Part shown: positions 54,065 to 62,812 of the stretch, piece after piece | Layout of the letters: each line of letters starts with the position of its first letter | How positions within the stretch are numbered: the stretch's first letter is position 1 | Origin: an uncultured Duncaniella sp. | GTDB lineage: Bacteria > Bacteroidota > Bacteroidia > Bacteroidales > Muribaculaceae | Direction: 5' to 3' | Assembly (NCBI GenBank): GCA_910587515.1 | Contig: CAJULW010000033.1 | Span: forward strand, 165,146 to 229,145 | DNA: 64,000 bases | Position numbers and translations under genes: made by a program | Notes under the pieces: generated by a model | Database searches by the model: none | Seen by the model: only the letters and a program-made list of their open reading frames with translations | What the model was told of the DNA's origin: nothing

Positions 54065-56065
54065 TTATGAGATTTCGTCTAATTCCATCGATGCGAGTTC
54101 CCAAAGAGACATCGCGTTTTCGAGATGTTTTGTTGTCGAGGCGTGTCGGTCATATATATCTTCGGGTGGGTTGCCGGAGGCTATGATTGCTTCGATATCG
54201 GCTATGGATTGTTCGAGTCTGGAGATTTCAGCCTCGGCCTCCTCTACTTTTTTCTTAGCCTTGCGTACGAGCTTTTCATGTTCGCGTTGTTCCGCGTAAG
54301 TTGGTTTGCGGGAATTTTGTCGGGGCTCTGTCACCGGTGTCGTGGGTGTATTGTCGGTGGTCTTAGTTGGAGAGGACTGTTTTACTTGACTGCGATTGTT
54401 TTCAGTGGTTTCGGTGAGTGGGCGGTGGGTGTTTCTTTCCAGTTCCGAAAGAGAGGATAGTTTTTTCTTTTCGAGAAATTCATATATGCCACCAAGGCAT
54501 TCTCTGACTTGGCCACCTCCGAATTCGTATACTTTTTCGACAAGTCCGTCAAGAAATTCACGGTCGTGGCTGACGACGATGACAGTCCCGTTGAAATCCT
54601 TGATGGCTTGTTTCAGGATGTCTTTTGTCTTCATGTCAAGGTGGTTTGTCGGCTCGTCGAGTATAAGGAGATTGACCGGTTCGAGCAGCAGGCGTATCAT
54701 GGCCAATCTGGTCTTTTCACCGCCCGAAAGCACTTTGACTTTCTTGTCGGACGCTTCGCCTCCGAACATGAACGCACCGAGTATATCGCGTATTTTGGTC
54801 CGTATGTCACCGACGGCCACACGGTCTATCGTGTCAAAAACCGAGATGTCTCCGTCGAGAAGCGTTGCCTGATTTTGTGCGAAATATCCAATCTTGACAT
54901 TATGGCCTATTTTGAGGTTTCCGGTAAACGGTATTTCTCCCATTATACATTTGACGAGAGTAGATTTGCCCTCACCGTTTTTTCCGACAAACGCTACTTT
55001 TTCGCCCCGTTTTATAGTGAATGTAGCGTGGTCGAACACTTGATGGTCTCCGTATGCCTTGCCGAGTTCGTCGGCAATGACGGGGTAATCGCCCGAACGT
55101 GGCGCGGGCGGAAATTTGAGGTTGAGGTGTGATGTGTCGACTTCGTCTACTTCGATGCGTTCGATTTTTGCGAGCTGTTTTATGCGGCTTTGCACCTGTA
55201 CGCTTTTCGTTGCCTTGTAGCGGAAGCGTTCGATGAAGTCTTCTGTTTCCTGAATCATTTTTTGCTGGTTCAGGTATGCCCTCATTTGTTGCTCGAGCCT
55301 TTCCTGGCGCAGGACGAGATATTTGGAGTAGTTGACTGAATAGTCGTATATCTTTCCAAGGGATATTTCGATGGTGCGATTGGTGACGTTGTCGATAAAA
55401 GCTCGGTCGTGGCTTACGAGGACAACGGCGTTGGCTTTTGTTATAAGGAAATTTTCGAGCCATTGGATAGACTCGATGTCAAGATGGTTTGTAGGCTCGT
55501 CAAGCAATAGTATGTCCGGGCGTGTCAGCAACAGTTTTGCAAGTTCGATGCGCATACGCCATCCGCCTGAAAATTCCGATGTGGGCCGGTTGAAGTCGCT
55601 GCGGATAAAGCCGAGCCCTGTCAAGGTTTTTTCGATTTCCGCTTCGAAGTTCTCACTTTCTTCCATTGCGAGGCGGTCGGTGAGTGATGTCATTGCTTCG
55701 ATCAGCTCCTGATAGCTTTCGGATTCATAATCGGTGCGGGTCGCAAGTTGTGTGTTGAGTTCGTCAAGACGCGCACGCATTTTGTCTACGTGGCCGAAGG
55801 CGCTTCTAACTTCTTCGATAACTGTAGATGTGTCGCTGACATTTATGTGCTGTGGCAGGTAGCCGATAGTTGTGTCGTTCGGGAGGGAGACGCTTCCGGA
55901 AGTGGGTTTCTGAAGGCCGGCTATGATTTTTAACATGGTAGATTTTCCGGCCCCGTTTTTCCCTACAAGCGCTATTTTGTCTTTGGGGTTTATTATATAT
56001 GATATATTGTCAAAAAGACATTTTGCACTGAATTCGACTTTCAGGCTGTTGACTGAGATGCTCAT
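54065..56065 (-). CDS. ABC-F family ATPase (Uup/EttA-like)
   Basis: A 666-residue protein of two ABC domains. Domain 1: GKNGAGKST, SGGWRMR, LLLDEPTNHLD. Linker helix with QQMRAYLNQQKMIQETEDFI. Domain 2: GKNGEGKST, LSGGEKTR, LILDEPTNHLD. A charged C-terminal coiled coil (about 590-650, with KKKVEEAEAEISRLEQSIAD) is typical of Uup-type members, which act on DNA/ribosomes. GC matches its neighbours, unlike the other ABC-F in the window. Start ATG 56065 is chosen because the upstream in-frame start lies in the promoter (56087-56094). Confidence 0.93.
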   Translation of the reverse strand: MSISVNSLKVEFSAKCLFDNISYIINPKDKIALVGKNGAGKSTMLKIIAGLQKPTSGSVSLPNDTTIGYLPQHINVSDTSTVIEEVRSAFGHVDKMRARLDELNTQLATRTDYESESYQELIEAMTSLTDRLAMEESENFEAEIEKTLTGLGFIRSDFNRPTSEFSGGWRMRIELAKLLLTRPDILLLDEPTNHLDIESIQWLENFLITKANAVVLVSHDRAFIDNVTNRTIEISLGKIYDYSVNYSKYLVLRQERLEQQMRAYLNQQKMIQETEDFIERFRYKATKSVQVQSRIKQLAKIERIEVDEVDTSHLNLKFPPAPRSGDYPVIADELGKAYGDHQVFDHATFTIKRGEKVAFVGKNGEGKSTLVKCIMGEIPFTGNLKIGHNVKIGYFAQNQATLLDGDISVFDTIDRVAVGDIRTKIRDILGAFMFGGEASDKKVKVLSGGEKTRLAMIRLLLEPVNLLILDEPTNHLDMKTKDILKQAIKDFNGTVIVVSHDREFLDGLVEKVYEFGGGQVRECLGGIYEFLEKKKLSSLSELERNTHRPLTETTENNRSQVKQSSPTKTTDNTPTTPVTEPRQNSRKPTYAEQREHEKLVRKAKKKVEEAEAEISRLEQSIADIEAIIASGNPPEDIYDRHASTTKHLENAMSLWELASMELDEIS

Positions 56066-56086
56066 TACGGGATTTGTATTTTGGTG

Positions 56087-56094
56087 CAAAATTA
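56087..56094 (-). promoter_or_regulatory. -7 element of the Uup-like gene
   Basis: Minus strand TAATTTTG, consensus match, about 21 bases before the ATG at 56065. Confidence 0.55.
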
Positions 56095-56132
56095 GTCAGA
56101 ATCCCGCAGACGGGCAAGGTCGCTATTTATTT

Positions 56133-56708
56133 TTATCTTATGAACGGATGGCTGTGTGAAGGGTCGGGTATGAATGATTCATATGTGCAGTCATCGTAAT
56201 ATACTACTATTCCTGTCACTCTCTTTCCTTTTCTGGGTGTCAGGTTTATGGCTTCGTCACATTCCGAAGCCTGTGTCGGTAATGTTTGATTGTGTTGAGT
56301 TTGATCTGAGGTTTCTGTCGGAGATGCGAATGTGAAAGTGTTTGGGATGTCGCTGGATTTTTCCGAAGGTATTTCCGTTGTTGCTGAATTGAATTCTATT
56401 CCGAAGTCAAGTTCTTGTCGATCATTGGTTTGCGGTTCTGTTTCTGTTTTCGGAAGTGTGTTTTGAGCCTCTGAGACTTCAATATTTGCGTTCTTTGCCA
56501 TATCTCCTTCGCCAAACATCAGCCATACGATGTTGAGTTCGGGGTAGGCTTGGTGGATTTTTCCGATAATCTCGTCGCTTACTTTTTTGTTTCTGCCTGC
56601 AAGTAGTTGACTACCTGTCGGTCGGGGAATTCCACATTCGTCTGCGAACTGTGTCACGCTTATCTGCTTGGCATCGAGATAGAGTTTAAGTCTTGAAACG
56701 AGATCCAT
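56133..56708 (-). CDS. XRE-type helix-turn-helix regulator
   Basis: A 191-residue protein with an N-terminal Cro/CI-type helix-turn-helix (about 5-65: LKLYLDAKQISVTQFADECG then QLLAGRNKKVSDEIIGKI, and a NIVWLMFGEGDM end, common in Bacteroidales and phage repressors). The middle is low-complexity (Thr/Glu/Ser) and the end TYESFIPDPSHSHPFIR is unlike a protease or ligand domain. Function and target unknown. Promoter at 56750-56757. It is the last gene before about 1 kb of non-coding DNA. Confidence 0.83.
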   Translation of the reverse strand: MDLVSRLKLYLDAKQISVTQFADECGIPRPTGSQLLAGRNKKVSDEIIGKIHQAYPELNIVWLMFGEGDMAKNANIEVSEAQNTLPKTETEPQTNDRQELDFGIEFNSATTEIPSEKSSDIPNTFTFASPTETSDQTQHNQTLPTQASECDEAINLTPRKGKRVTGIVVYYDDCTYESFIPDPSHSHPFIR

Positions 56709-56749
56709 AAAATGTAAATTCGTGATAGTTTAGTTCTGTAATTGGAATG

Positions 56750-56757
56750 CAAATGTA
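56750..56757 (-). promoter_or_regulatory. -7 element of the XRE regulator gene
   Basis: Minus strand TACATTTG, consensus match, about 42 bases before the start. Confidence 0.5.
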
Positions 56758-57185
56758 ATCATTAAATTTTGAAAATACAAATAGGGATTGTGTAAAAACT
56801 ATGATGCAAAGTTAAACTTTGAATTTGCAATATAAAACCAAAAGTGGGGGGATCGAGTAGTAGGTATGTGCTTAACAAATGTTAATATGAAGTATTTGGT
56901 TAGATTATATAGCATAACTCGGTGTGTAATCGGAGTGATGTTTAATTTCCGAATAATTTGGCTTGATGTTTTGTCGGGGTATTCAATAACGGTTGAATTA
57001 TTTTAATGATTAGTTTAAATAATAAATATAAATATGGTGGTTATCAATAATATAAACTACATGTTAATATATTGTAATTTGTGATTGGGATATTTTATTT
57101 AAAAATGTAATCCCAAACAAATTGTATGTTGCGTTTTTCAAACTATAGTATTTATTCTTTGGGTTTACAATTTGGAATACTTTAT

Positions 57186-57218
57186 TTTGCCTCATTATTG
57201 CTGCTAATTGTAAATTTG
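57186..57218 (+). promoter_or_regulatory. Orphan promoter in the AT-rich region
   Basis: TTTG (57186-57189), 21 bases, TAAATTTG (57211-57218): a full consensus. No gene follows for about 480 bases, so it could drive a small RNA or a long leader of the operon at 57.7 kb. AT-rich DNA also makes chance matches likely. Confidence 0.35.
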
Positions 57219-57579
57219 CAAACGCGAGTAGTGTTTCGTTTTGAAATAAGTTGCATTTTGGAACGGAAGTCTATTTGTATTTGCAATATCAAAATAGCTC
57301 TGCTTTAAGTTATATGATGCAATTGTAAACTCAAAAAGAGCGATGATAATGAAAATCTCATAGAAAGACTATATCTGATTGATATATATAATTATAACAC
57401 CTCATCAGAAATTAAAAAGCTGGTATTAATAATAATTCACTAAAAATATTTGGATTTTAAAATGTATTGATTCTAATAAATATATATTTGCAAATAAGCA
57501 AACTGGATATGTTAAAATTGTAATTTTTTTATTATTGATTGGTAGATTGTCTGCTTTGTGAAAAAGTGATTGTATATGT

Positions 57580-57592
57580 GATAATAATTATC
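57580..57592. promoter_or_regulatory. Fur-box-like palindrome upstream of the iron-uptake operon
   Basis: GATAATAATTATC is a perfect 13-base palindrome resembling half of a Fur box (GATAATGATAATCATTATC type). It lies about 75 bases before the candidate promoter, rather far for direct repression. Confidence 0.3.
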
Positions 57593-57657
57593 CATTCTAC
57601 CTAAAAATAGTGAGCGATGTCCTGTAAATTGATATAAATCATATTGATTTTAGGTAT

Positions 57658-57687
57658 TTTGAGGCATTTTGTCTATGTCTAATTTTG
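57658..57687 (+). promoter_or_regulatory. Promoter of the xusABC-like operon
   Basis: TTTG (57658-57661), 18 bases, TAATTTTG (57680-57687). It puts the transcript start near 57693, which argues for the receptor start at 57733 rather than 57703. Confidence 0.55.
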
Positions 57688-57732
57688 CACTGAGAAAAAT
57701 TAATGGTTTATAGTTCAACAAATTTGGTACGA

Positions 57733-60114
57733 ATGATAAAATTCAGGTTATTGCCCTTATTATTGATATTTATTGTGATATTTCCTGTTTTTGGACATCA
57801 GGGAAATAATGAAGGGATAGTATATGGAAAAGTGTTTTCTTCAGATGGAGTGGCTGTTGACTATGCGACTGTGTTTTTTAAGGATACCGAATATTCATGT
57901 TATACGGATGAAGATGGCGCATATATGCTTAAAATTCCTGCCGGAGAATATGAGATTGGATTTTCTTCTGTCGGATTTGAGGATATATTCGCTAAAATCA
58001 AGATTTGTGCAGGGAAGAGAGTGAAATTAGACATTAAACTTGTCCGATCGATTGAACTTGATGAGGTTGTTGTGTTTGGCAGTGGTGTAGGAAAACTTGA
58101 GAAGTCTGCTTATAATGCCACTGCGATAGATACGCGTGAACTGTCAAATACGACCAAGACTCTTGGAGAGGCTCTTGCCAAAGCTCCGGGTATAAAGATC
58201 AGAGAGAGCGGTGGCGTTGGTTCGGATATGACCGTGACTATGGATGGATTCAGCGGGAAGCATGTTAAAGTGTTTATTGACGGTGTGCCTCAGGAGGGAG
58301 GCGGAGGAGCTTTCGGCCTTAATAATATACCTGTCAATTTCGCGGAGAGAATAGAAGTGTACAGAGGTGTGGTTCCAGTGGGATTTGGGGCTGACGCTAT
58401 CGGTGGGATAATAAATATAGTTACTCCGCGAGGTGGGAGAAAATGGTTTGCGGACGCCTCCTATTCTTATGGTAGTTTTAACACGCACCGTTCATATCTG
58501 AATTTCGGACAGAGGCTGTCGGGGGGATTCAAATATGAAATAAACGCTTTCCAAAATTATTCGGACAATGATTATCATGTGGATTCGCCCGTCGAGGATT
58601 TTACGACAGGCGCGATAAACAAGAAGCTCAAAGAACGAGTCGGACGCTTTAATGATAGGTATCATAATGAGACCGTGATAGCCAAAGCCGGTTTTGTCGA
58701 AAGATCGTGGGCCGACAGGCTGATGGTGGGGATCAACTATTCCAGTTTTTATAAAGAGATACAGACTGGAGTCCGTCAGGAAATTGTCTACGGTAAGAAA
58801 CATAGGCATGGTCACGGTATAGTGGCATCGTTGGAGTATGGCAAGCGTGATTTGTTTGTGCGTGGGCTTGACGTTGCTGCGAACGCTGCCTACAATAGAA
58901 ATGAAAGTACAAACGTAGATACGGCTTCAGTGAAATATAACTGGAGGGGGGAGACGGCTCCGCTCAATTCTCCCGGAGAGCAATCGTATATGAATCTGTG
59001 TTCGTTTAATGACAATTGGTCAGGTACGGTAACGTTTAATTACAGAATGGGAGATAGGCATCTTTTTACAGTTAACGATGTGTTTAATTCTTTCAGACGT
59101 TCGAACTCTTCGTTGCTGACGAAGCCACCGAGCGAAGATGAATTTTCAAAGATTACACGCAAGAATATTTTAGGGGTGTCATACAGATATATACTTGATG
59201 GAAAGATCGGTTTTTCGACATTTATGAAGCATTATTCTCTGTACGTTTCCGGCCCGGTGGCATTGACTTCGGTTCAAGATAAATATGAACGCACGTCAAA
59301 AGATTCGCGCTATACCGGGTTTGGTGTGGCTGCTACATGGTTCATGCCTTTAGGTTTTCAGTTTAAGGCTTCGTATGAAAAGGCTCTTCGTTTGCCGACG
59401 ATAGAGGAGATGTTCGGGGATGAGGATCTCGAGCTTGGCGATATTGGGTTGAAACCGGAATCGAGCCATAATGTAAATATGAATTTGAGTTACGACCGCG
59501 TGTTCGGTGGTAATTCCTTATATCTCGAGGCTGGTTTTATATATAGGGATACACGTGATTATATACAGCGAAACATTGTGTCGCTTGGTGGTGGTAAGTC
59601 CGCGGCAAAATATGTCAACTACGGTAAAGTATTGACAACGGGACTGTTTTTTTCCGCCCGTTACAATTTGTCGAAATGGTTGAGCGTCGGTGGAAATTAT
59701 ACTTGTATGAATGTACGTGACAATATGAAAACCGCTATGGGTAGTTCCGCTGAAAATATATCTTATAAGGAACGTATGCCTAATTTGCCTTATATATTCG
59801 CTGATTCGGACATAAACTTCTATTGGGGCGGACTCGGGCGTAAAAGCAATGTATTGACTGTGACATATAATAATCGTTACACACACAGGTTCTGTTATTA
59901 TTCATCGAATCTGGGTGCGAACAGTGATGATTACATGGTTCCAGATCAGTTCGCCCATGATGTCACAGTGTCGTATGGTATAGGCGACGGCCGTTATACG
60001 TTTTCGTTTGAATGCCGCAATATCAGCGATGCCCGTCTGTATGATAATTTCAGTTTGCAGAAAGCCGGTCGGGCTTTCTACGGTAAGGTTCGGGTTTATT
60101 TCGCAAGCAAATGA
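57733..60114 (+). CDS. xusA: TonB-dependent receptor, XusA-like
   Basis: A 793-residue outer-membrane receptor. Order: signal peptide (about 1-22), carboxypeptidase-regulatory-like domain (about 25-105: GIVYGKVFSSDGVAVDYATV), plug (about 110-225 with DGFSGKHVKVFIDGVPQEGG and FGADAIGGIINIVTPRGG), and a 22-strand barrel ending FYGKVRVYFASK. With the DUF4374 lipoprotein and PepSY protein downstream it matches XusABC, which lets Bacteroides thetaiotaomicron take up siderophores such as enterobactin made by other bacteria. Ligand here is inferred from context. ATG 57733 gives a proper signal peptide; 57703 adds ten odd residues. Confidence 0.87.
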   Translation: MIKFRLLPLLLIFIVIFPVFGHQGNNEGIVYGKVFSSDGVAVDYATVFFKDTEYSCYTDEDGAYMLKIPAGEYEIGFSSVGFEDIFAKIKICAGKRVKLDIKLVRSIELDEVVVFGSGVGKLEKSAYNATAIDTRELSNTTKTLGEALAKAPGIKIRESGGVGSDMTVTMDGFSGKHVKVFIDGVPQEGGGGAFGLNNIPVNFAERIEVYRGVVPVGFGADAIGGIINIVTPRGGRKWFADASYSYGSFNTHRSYLNFGQRLSGGFKYEINAFQNYSDNDYHVDSPVEDFTTGAINKKLKERVGRFNDRYHNETVIAKAGFVERSWADRLMVGINYSSFYKEIQTGVRQEIVYGKKHRHGHGIVASLEYGKRDLFVRGLDVAANAAYNRNESTNVDTASVKYNWRGETAPLNSPGEQSYMNLCSFNDNWSGTVTFNYRMGDRHLFTVNDVFNSFRRSNSSLLTKPPSEDEFSKITRKNILGVSYRYILDGKIGFSTFMKHYSLYVSGPVALTSVQDKYERTSKDSRYTGFGVAATWFMPLGFQFKASYEKALRLPTIEEMFGDEDLELGDIGLKPESSHNVNMNLSYDRVFGGNSLYLEAGFIYRDTRDYIQRNIVSLGGGKSAAKYVNYGKVLTTGLFFSARYNLSKWLSVGGNYTCMNVRDNMKTAMGSSAENISYKERMPNLPYIFADSDINFYWGGLGRKSNVLTVTYNNRYTHRFCYYSSNLGANSDDYMVPDQFAHDVTVSYGIGDGRYTFSFECRNISDARLYDNFSLQKAGRAFYGKVRVYFASK

Positions 60115-60153
60115 CAATTATAAAAATCAATCAATTCAAAAAATTTCTTTAAG

Positions 60154-61548
60154 ATGAACGAAAAGAGTTATTTTGGTGTGATGGCTTTATGTGCCGTTTC
60201 CGCATTTTGTTTCTCAAGTTGTGATGACGATGATATCTCCAAACCGAATGGCGGTGGAGAGACTACCGGCCGTTACGTTTTGGCCACGACCGTAGAAGGA
60301 TCCAATTCGACCTCCTATGTGCTTCTGACCGCTGGGTCACTTGATGAGGGGAGTGTATCTCCGACCAACAATGGTCTTCTAAATGATGGGGCGAGCCAAT
60401 GGGTGTTTTATGGACATGATTATTTGTATGCTCTGACGTATAATCAGGGAAATGCCGGCACGACTCGCAGCTATATTTTGGAAAATGACGGAAATATGAC
60501 CGCGCGTGACTATGAGCATAGGATAAGTCGTTTCACGTCATACGGTATATATAACGATTATATCATATCAATGTCGTCCGGAGACGGTCCGGCATCCATG
60601 GCTGACGCTAACGGATATCTGCCTAAGACATTGCTTTTGACATATCTTGACGTAGTAAAAGAGACATCCATATCCAACAATACTTCGACCGGAGAGTATT
60701 CGCTTGAAAATTATCTTGGAAACGGTGAATTTGTGACTCTTTCCGGAATAGCCAAGTCAGGAGGCAGGATATTTACCGGTGTCACACCGATGGGGTTGAG
60801 CCAATATGGAGCGGCTGTGGACGGTGGGCGTTATATACGTCCCGGTTATGAGGATCTTGTAAAAACAGCTGACGGTGGGAGCAACAGCAGCAGTTATAAA
60901 AAAGGTGAGCTTCAATGGACACAGTATCCGGATGAGTGTTGGGTCGCTATTTTCGATGATGAGAGTATGAAGGATCCGGTATTGGTCAAGACTGATAAGA
61001 TCAGCTATCCGTGCGGGCGTTTCAAATCGCAGTATTATCAGATGGTATGGACTACGGACAACGGAGATGTCTACGTGTTTTCTCCGAGTTATGCCAAGAC
61101 TATGACGGATGTCCGTCAACGCACAGTTTTGCCTGCCGGAGTGGTTCGTATACCGCGCGGTGAAGAGTCATTTGATGATTATTATTGCAATATCGAGGCT
61201 CAGGCTGACGGGAAGTCTTTTATGAGATGTTGGTATGTCTCTGGAGACTATTTCCTTTTGCAGATGTATGACCGTCCGTTTCAAGAAAGCGGTTTTGTAG
61301 CTGATAAATTAGCTGTTTTTAATGTGGCGTCACGGCAATTGACTTATGTCGACGGTTTGCCTGAAACACTCAGTTCTATCGGTAAAAATATATATGCCGA
61401 AAAGGGTAGAGTATATGTCGCTGTCAATGTCAGTGACGGATATCCGGCTATTTATGGTATTGATGTGGCTACAGCAAAAGCCTCTAAAGGTCTTACAGTA
61501 AATGTCGCAGAGATAAACGGGTTCGGTTATATGTCTACAAATAAATAA
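60154..61548 (+). CDS. xusB: DUF4374 surface lipoprotein, XusB-like siderophore binder
   Basis: A 464-residue lipoprotein: signal peptide with FSSC (Cys23), followed by DDDD, the acidic pattern of surface-exported Bacteroidetes lipoproteins. The mature part has a repeating beta pattern that fits the propeller fold known for DUF4374 (TTVEGSNSTSYVLLTAGSLDEG at the start, GKNIYAEKGRVYVAVNVSDG near the end). In B. thetaiotaomicron XusB binds ferric enterobactin at the surface. It starts 39 bases after xusA. Confidence 0.87.
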   Translation: MNEKSYFGVMALCAVSAFCFSSCDDDDISKPNGGGETTGRYVLATTVEGSNSTSYVLLTAGSLDEGSVSPTNNGLLNDGASQWVFYGHDYLYALTYNQGNAGTTRSYILENDGNMTARDYEHRISRFTSYGIYNDYIISMSSGDGPASMADANGYLPKTLLLTYLDVVKETSISNNTSTGEYSLENYLGNGEFVTLSGIAKSGGRIFTGVTPMGLSQYGAAVDGGRYIRPGYEDLVKTADGGSNSSSYKKGELQWTQYPDECWVAIFDDESMKDPVLVKTDKISYPCGRFKSQYYQMVWTTDNGDVYVFSPSYAKTMTDVRQRTVLPAGVVRIPRGEESFDDYYCNIEAQADGKSFMRCWYVSGDYFLLQMYDRPFQESGFVADKLAVFNVASRQLTYVDGLPETLSSIGKNIYAEKGRVYVAVNVSDGYPAIYGIDVATAKASKGLTVNVAEINGFGYMSTNK

Positions 61549-61553
61549 ATGGA

Positions 61554-62714
61554 ATGATGTCAAAAATACGGAATGGTTTTAGGCGTGTGCATCTGTGGTT
61601 GTCGGTTCCGTTTGGGTTATTTATAACTTTGATTTGTTTTTCAGGATCGATGCTTGTCTTTGAAGATGAGGTGAACGAAATATTGCTTTCGGACCTGTAT
61701 AGGGTTGACGGCAGTGATGGGGATGCGATGTCGCTCAGTGAGCTTATGCCGAGGGTGGCAGCCTGTCTTCCCGATAGTGTGGACGTGACGGGAGTGACCA
61801 TATTTCCTGATCCAAGCAAAGCGTATAAGGTGAGTCTGTCTAAACCGAACCGTGCGTCGCTGTGGGTCGATCAATATACCGGGGAGATAAAAGGGATGGA
61901 CCAGCGATTGCCGTTTTTCAAATTTATGTTTTCGCTTCACCGTTGGATTCTTGACTCGGAGCGTCCGGCCGACGGAGGAATATGGTGGGGGAAACTATTG
62001 ACAGGGATTTCAACATTGCTCTTGGTTATAATTCTTTTTACGGGGGTGGTGATTTGGATGCCTAAAAAACGTAGGGAATTGAAAAATAGGCTTAGGATTC
62101 CGGTATCTAAAGGCTGGTATCGTTTTTGGCTAAGGCTTCACGATACAGGTGGTGTATATGCGGTGGTTTTGCTGTTGGTATTGTCTTTTACGGGGATGAC
62201 ATGGTCGTTTCAATGGTATAACAAAGCTTTTTATGCCGTATTGGGTTCGGAAGCTCCTATTCGCGGTCAGAGATCCGGTAGTGCCCATAGTAAGGATGCG
62301 AAAGGAGCTAAAACGAAAAGTGATGCCAAGCGAGAGGATGTGGATCGTGGTAACCTGTATGAGGGCTGGCATACGGCATACAAACAGGTATATGAGTCTA
62401 ATCCGGATAAACAAATAGCTGTGAGTTCCGGACTGGTCTCTGTCGCACTCAGCGGTTTCGGAAACAAACGGGCGTCCGACAAGTTTTATTTCGATAAGGA
62501 TAACGGGAAGATTGTCGCGGTAGACAGATATAGCGAAGCTCCGAGATCTTCAAAAATAAGAGGGTGGATTTATTCGCTGCATGTAGGGAGTTGGGGTGGA
62601 ATGACAAGCCGCATACTTACGTTTATTGTCGCTTTGTTCGGAGCCACGCTGCCGCTGACGGGTTATTATCTTTGGATAAAACGGTTGTTGAAAAAAGGCA
62701 TTAAGAACGACTAA
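61554..62714 (+). CDS. xusC: PepSY-associated membrane protein, XusC-like
   Basis: A 386-residue inner-membrane protein of the PepSY-TM family: membrane segments at about 13-35, 147-168, 193-218 and 345-370, and PepSY-like periplasmic parts between (RVHLWLSVPFGLFITL at the start; FMFSLHRWILD; IYSLHVGSWGG near the end). Conserved His residues in the helices suggest heme or metal redox chemistry, so it may reduce siderophore iron; this is inference. It starts five bases after xusB and ends with a strong terminator. Confidence 0.87.
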   Translation: MMSKIRNGFRRVHLWLSVPFGLFITLICFSGSMLVFEDEVNEILLSDLYRVDGSDGDAMSLSELMPRVAACLPDSVDVTGVTIFPDPSKAYKVSLSKPNRASLWVDQYTGEIKGMDQRLPFFKFMFSLHRWILDSERPADGGIWWGKLLTGISTLLLVIILFTGVVIWMPKKRRELKNRLRIPVSKGWYRFWLRLHDTGGVYAVVLLLVLSFTGMTWSFQWYNKAFYAVLGSEAPIRGQRSGSAHSKDAKGAKTKSDAKREDVDRGNLYEGWHTAYKQVYESNPDKQIAVSSGLVSVALSGFGNKRASDKFYFDKDNGKIVAVDRYSEAPRSSKIRGWIYSLHVGSWGGMTSRILTFIVALFGATLPLTGYYLWIKRLLKKGIKND

Positions 62715-62746
62715 AAAACAGATTTGAAGTTTAGATGATTTTCTTG

Positions 62747-62782
62747 AAAAATATGGCCTGCGTGACGCAGGCCATATTTTTT
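62747..62782. terminator. Bidirectional terminator between xusC and sprA
   Basis: Nearly perfect palindrome (AAAAATATGGCCTGCG…CGCAGGCCATATTTTT) with a three-base loop and A/T runs on both sides. It serves both converging genes. Confidence 0.85.
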
Positions 62783-62812
62783 GATGGATCGATAGTATTC
62801 CTGTAAATGATG

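Larger units (their letters stand above)
56760..57655. other. AT-rich intergenic region of about 0.9 kb
   Basis: Strikingly AT-rich, without a convincing gene on either strand; the longest frame (57126-57308, 60 codons) has poor composition. It contains one complete promoter match (57186-57218) and a small palindrome (57580-57592). It may hold a long leader or small RNA of the following iron-uptake operon, or be the scar of an old insertion. Confidence 0.5.

Noticed and set aside
57126..57308. 60-codon frame in the AT-rich gap
   Set aside because: Random-looking Leu/Ile/Phe composition and no conserved pattern; AT-rich DNA easily gives such frames, and the orphan promoter lies inside it rather than before it.
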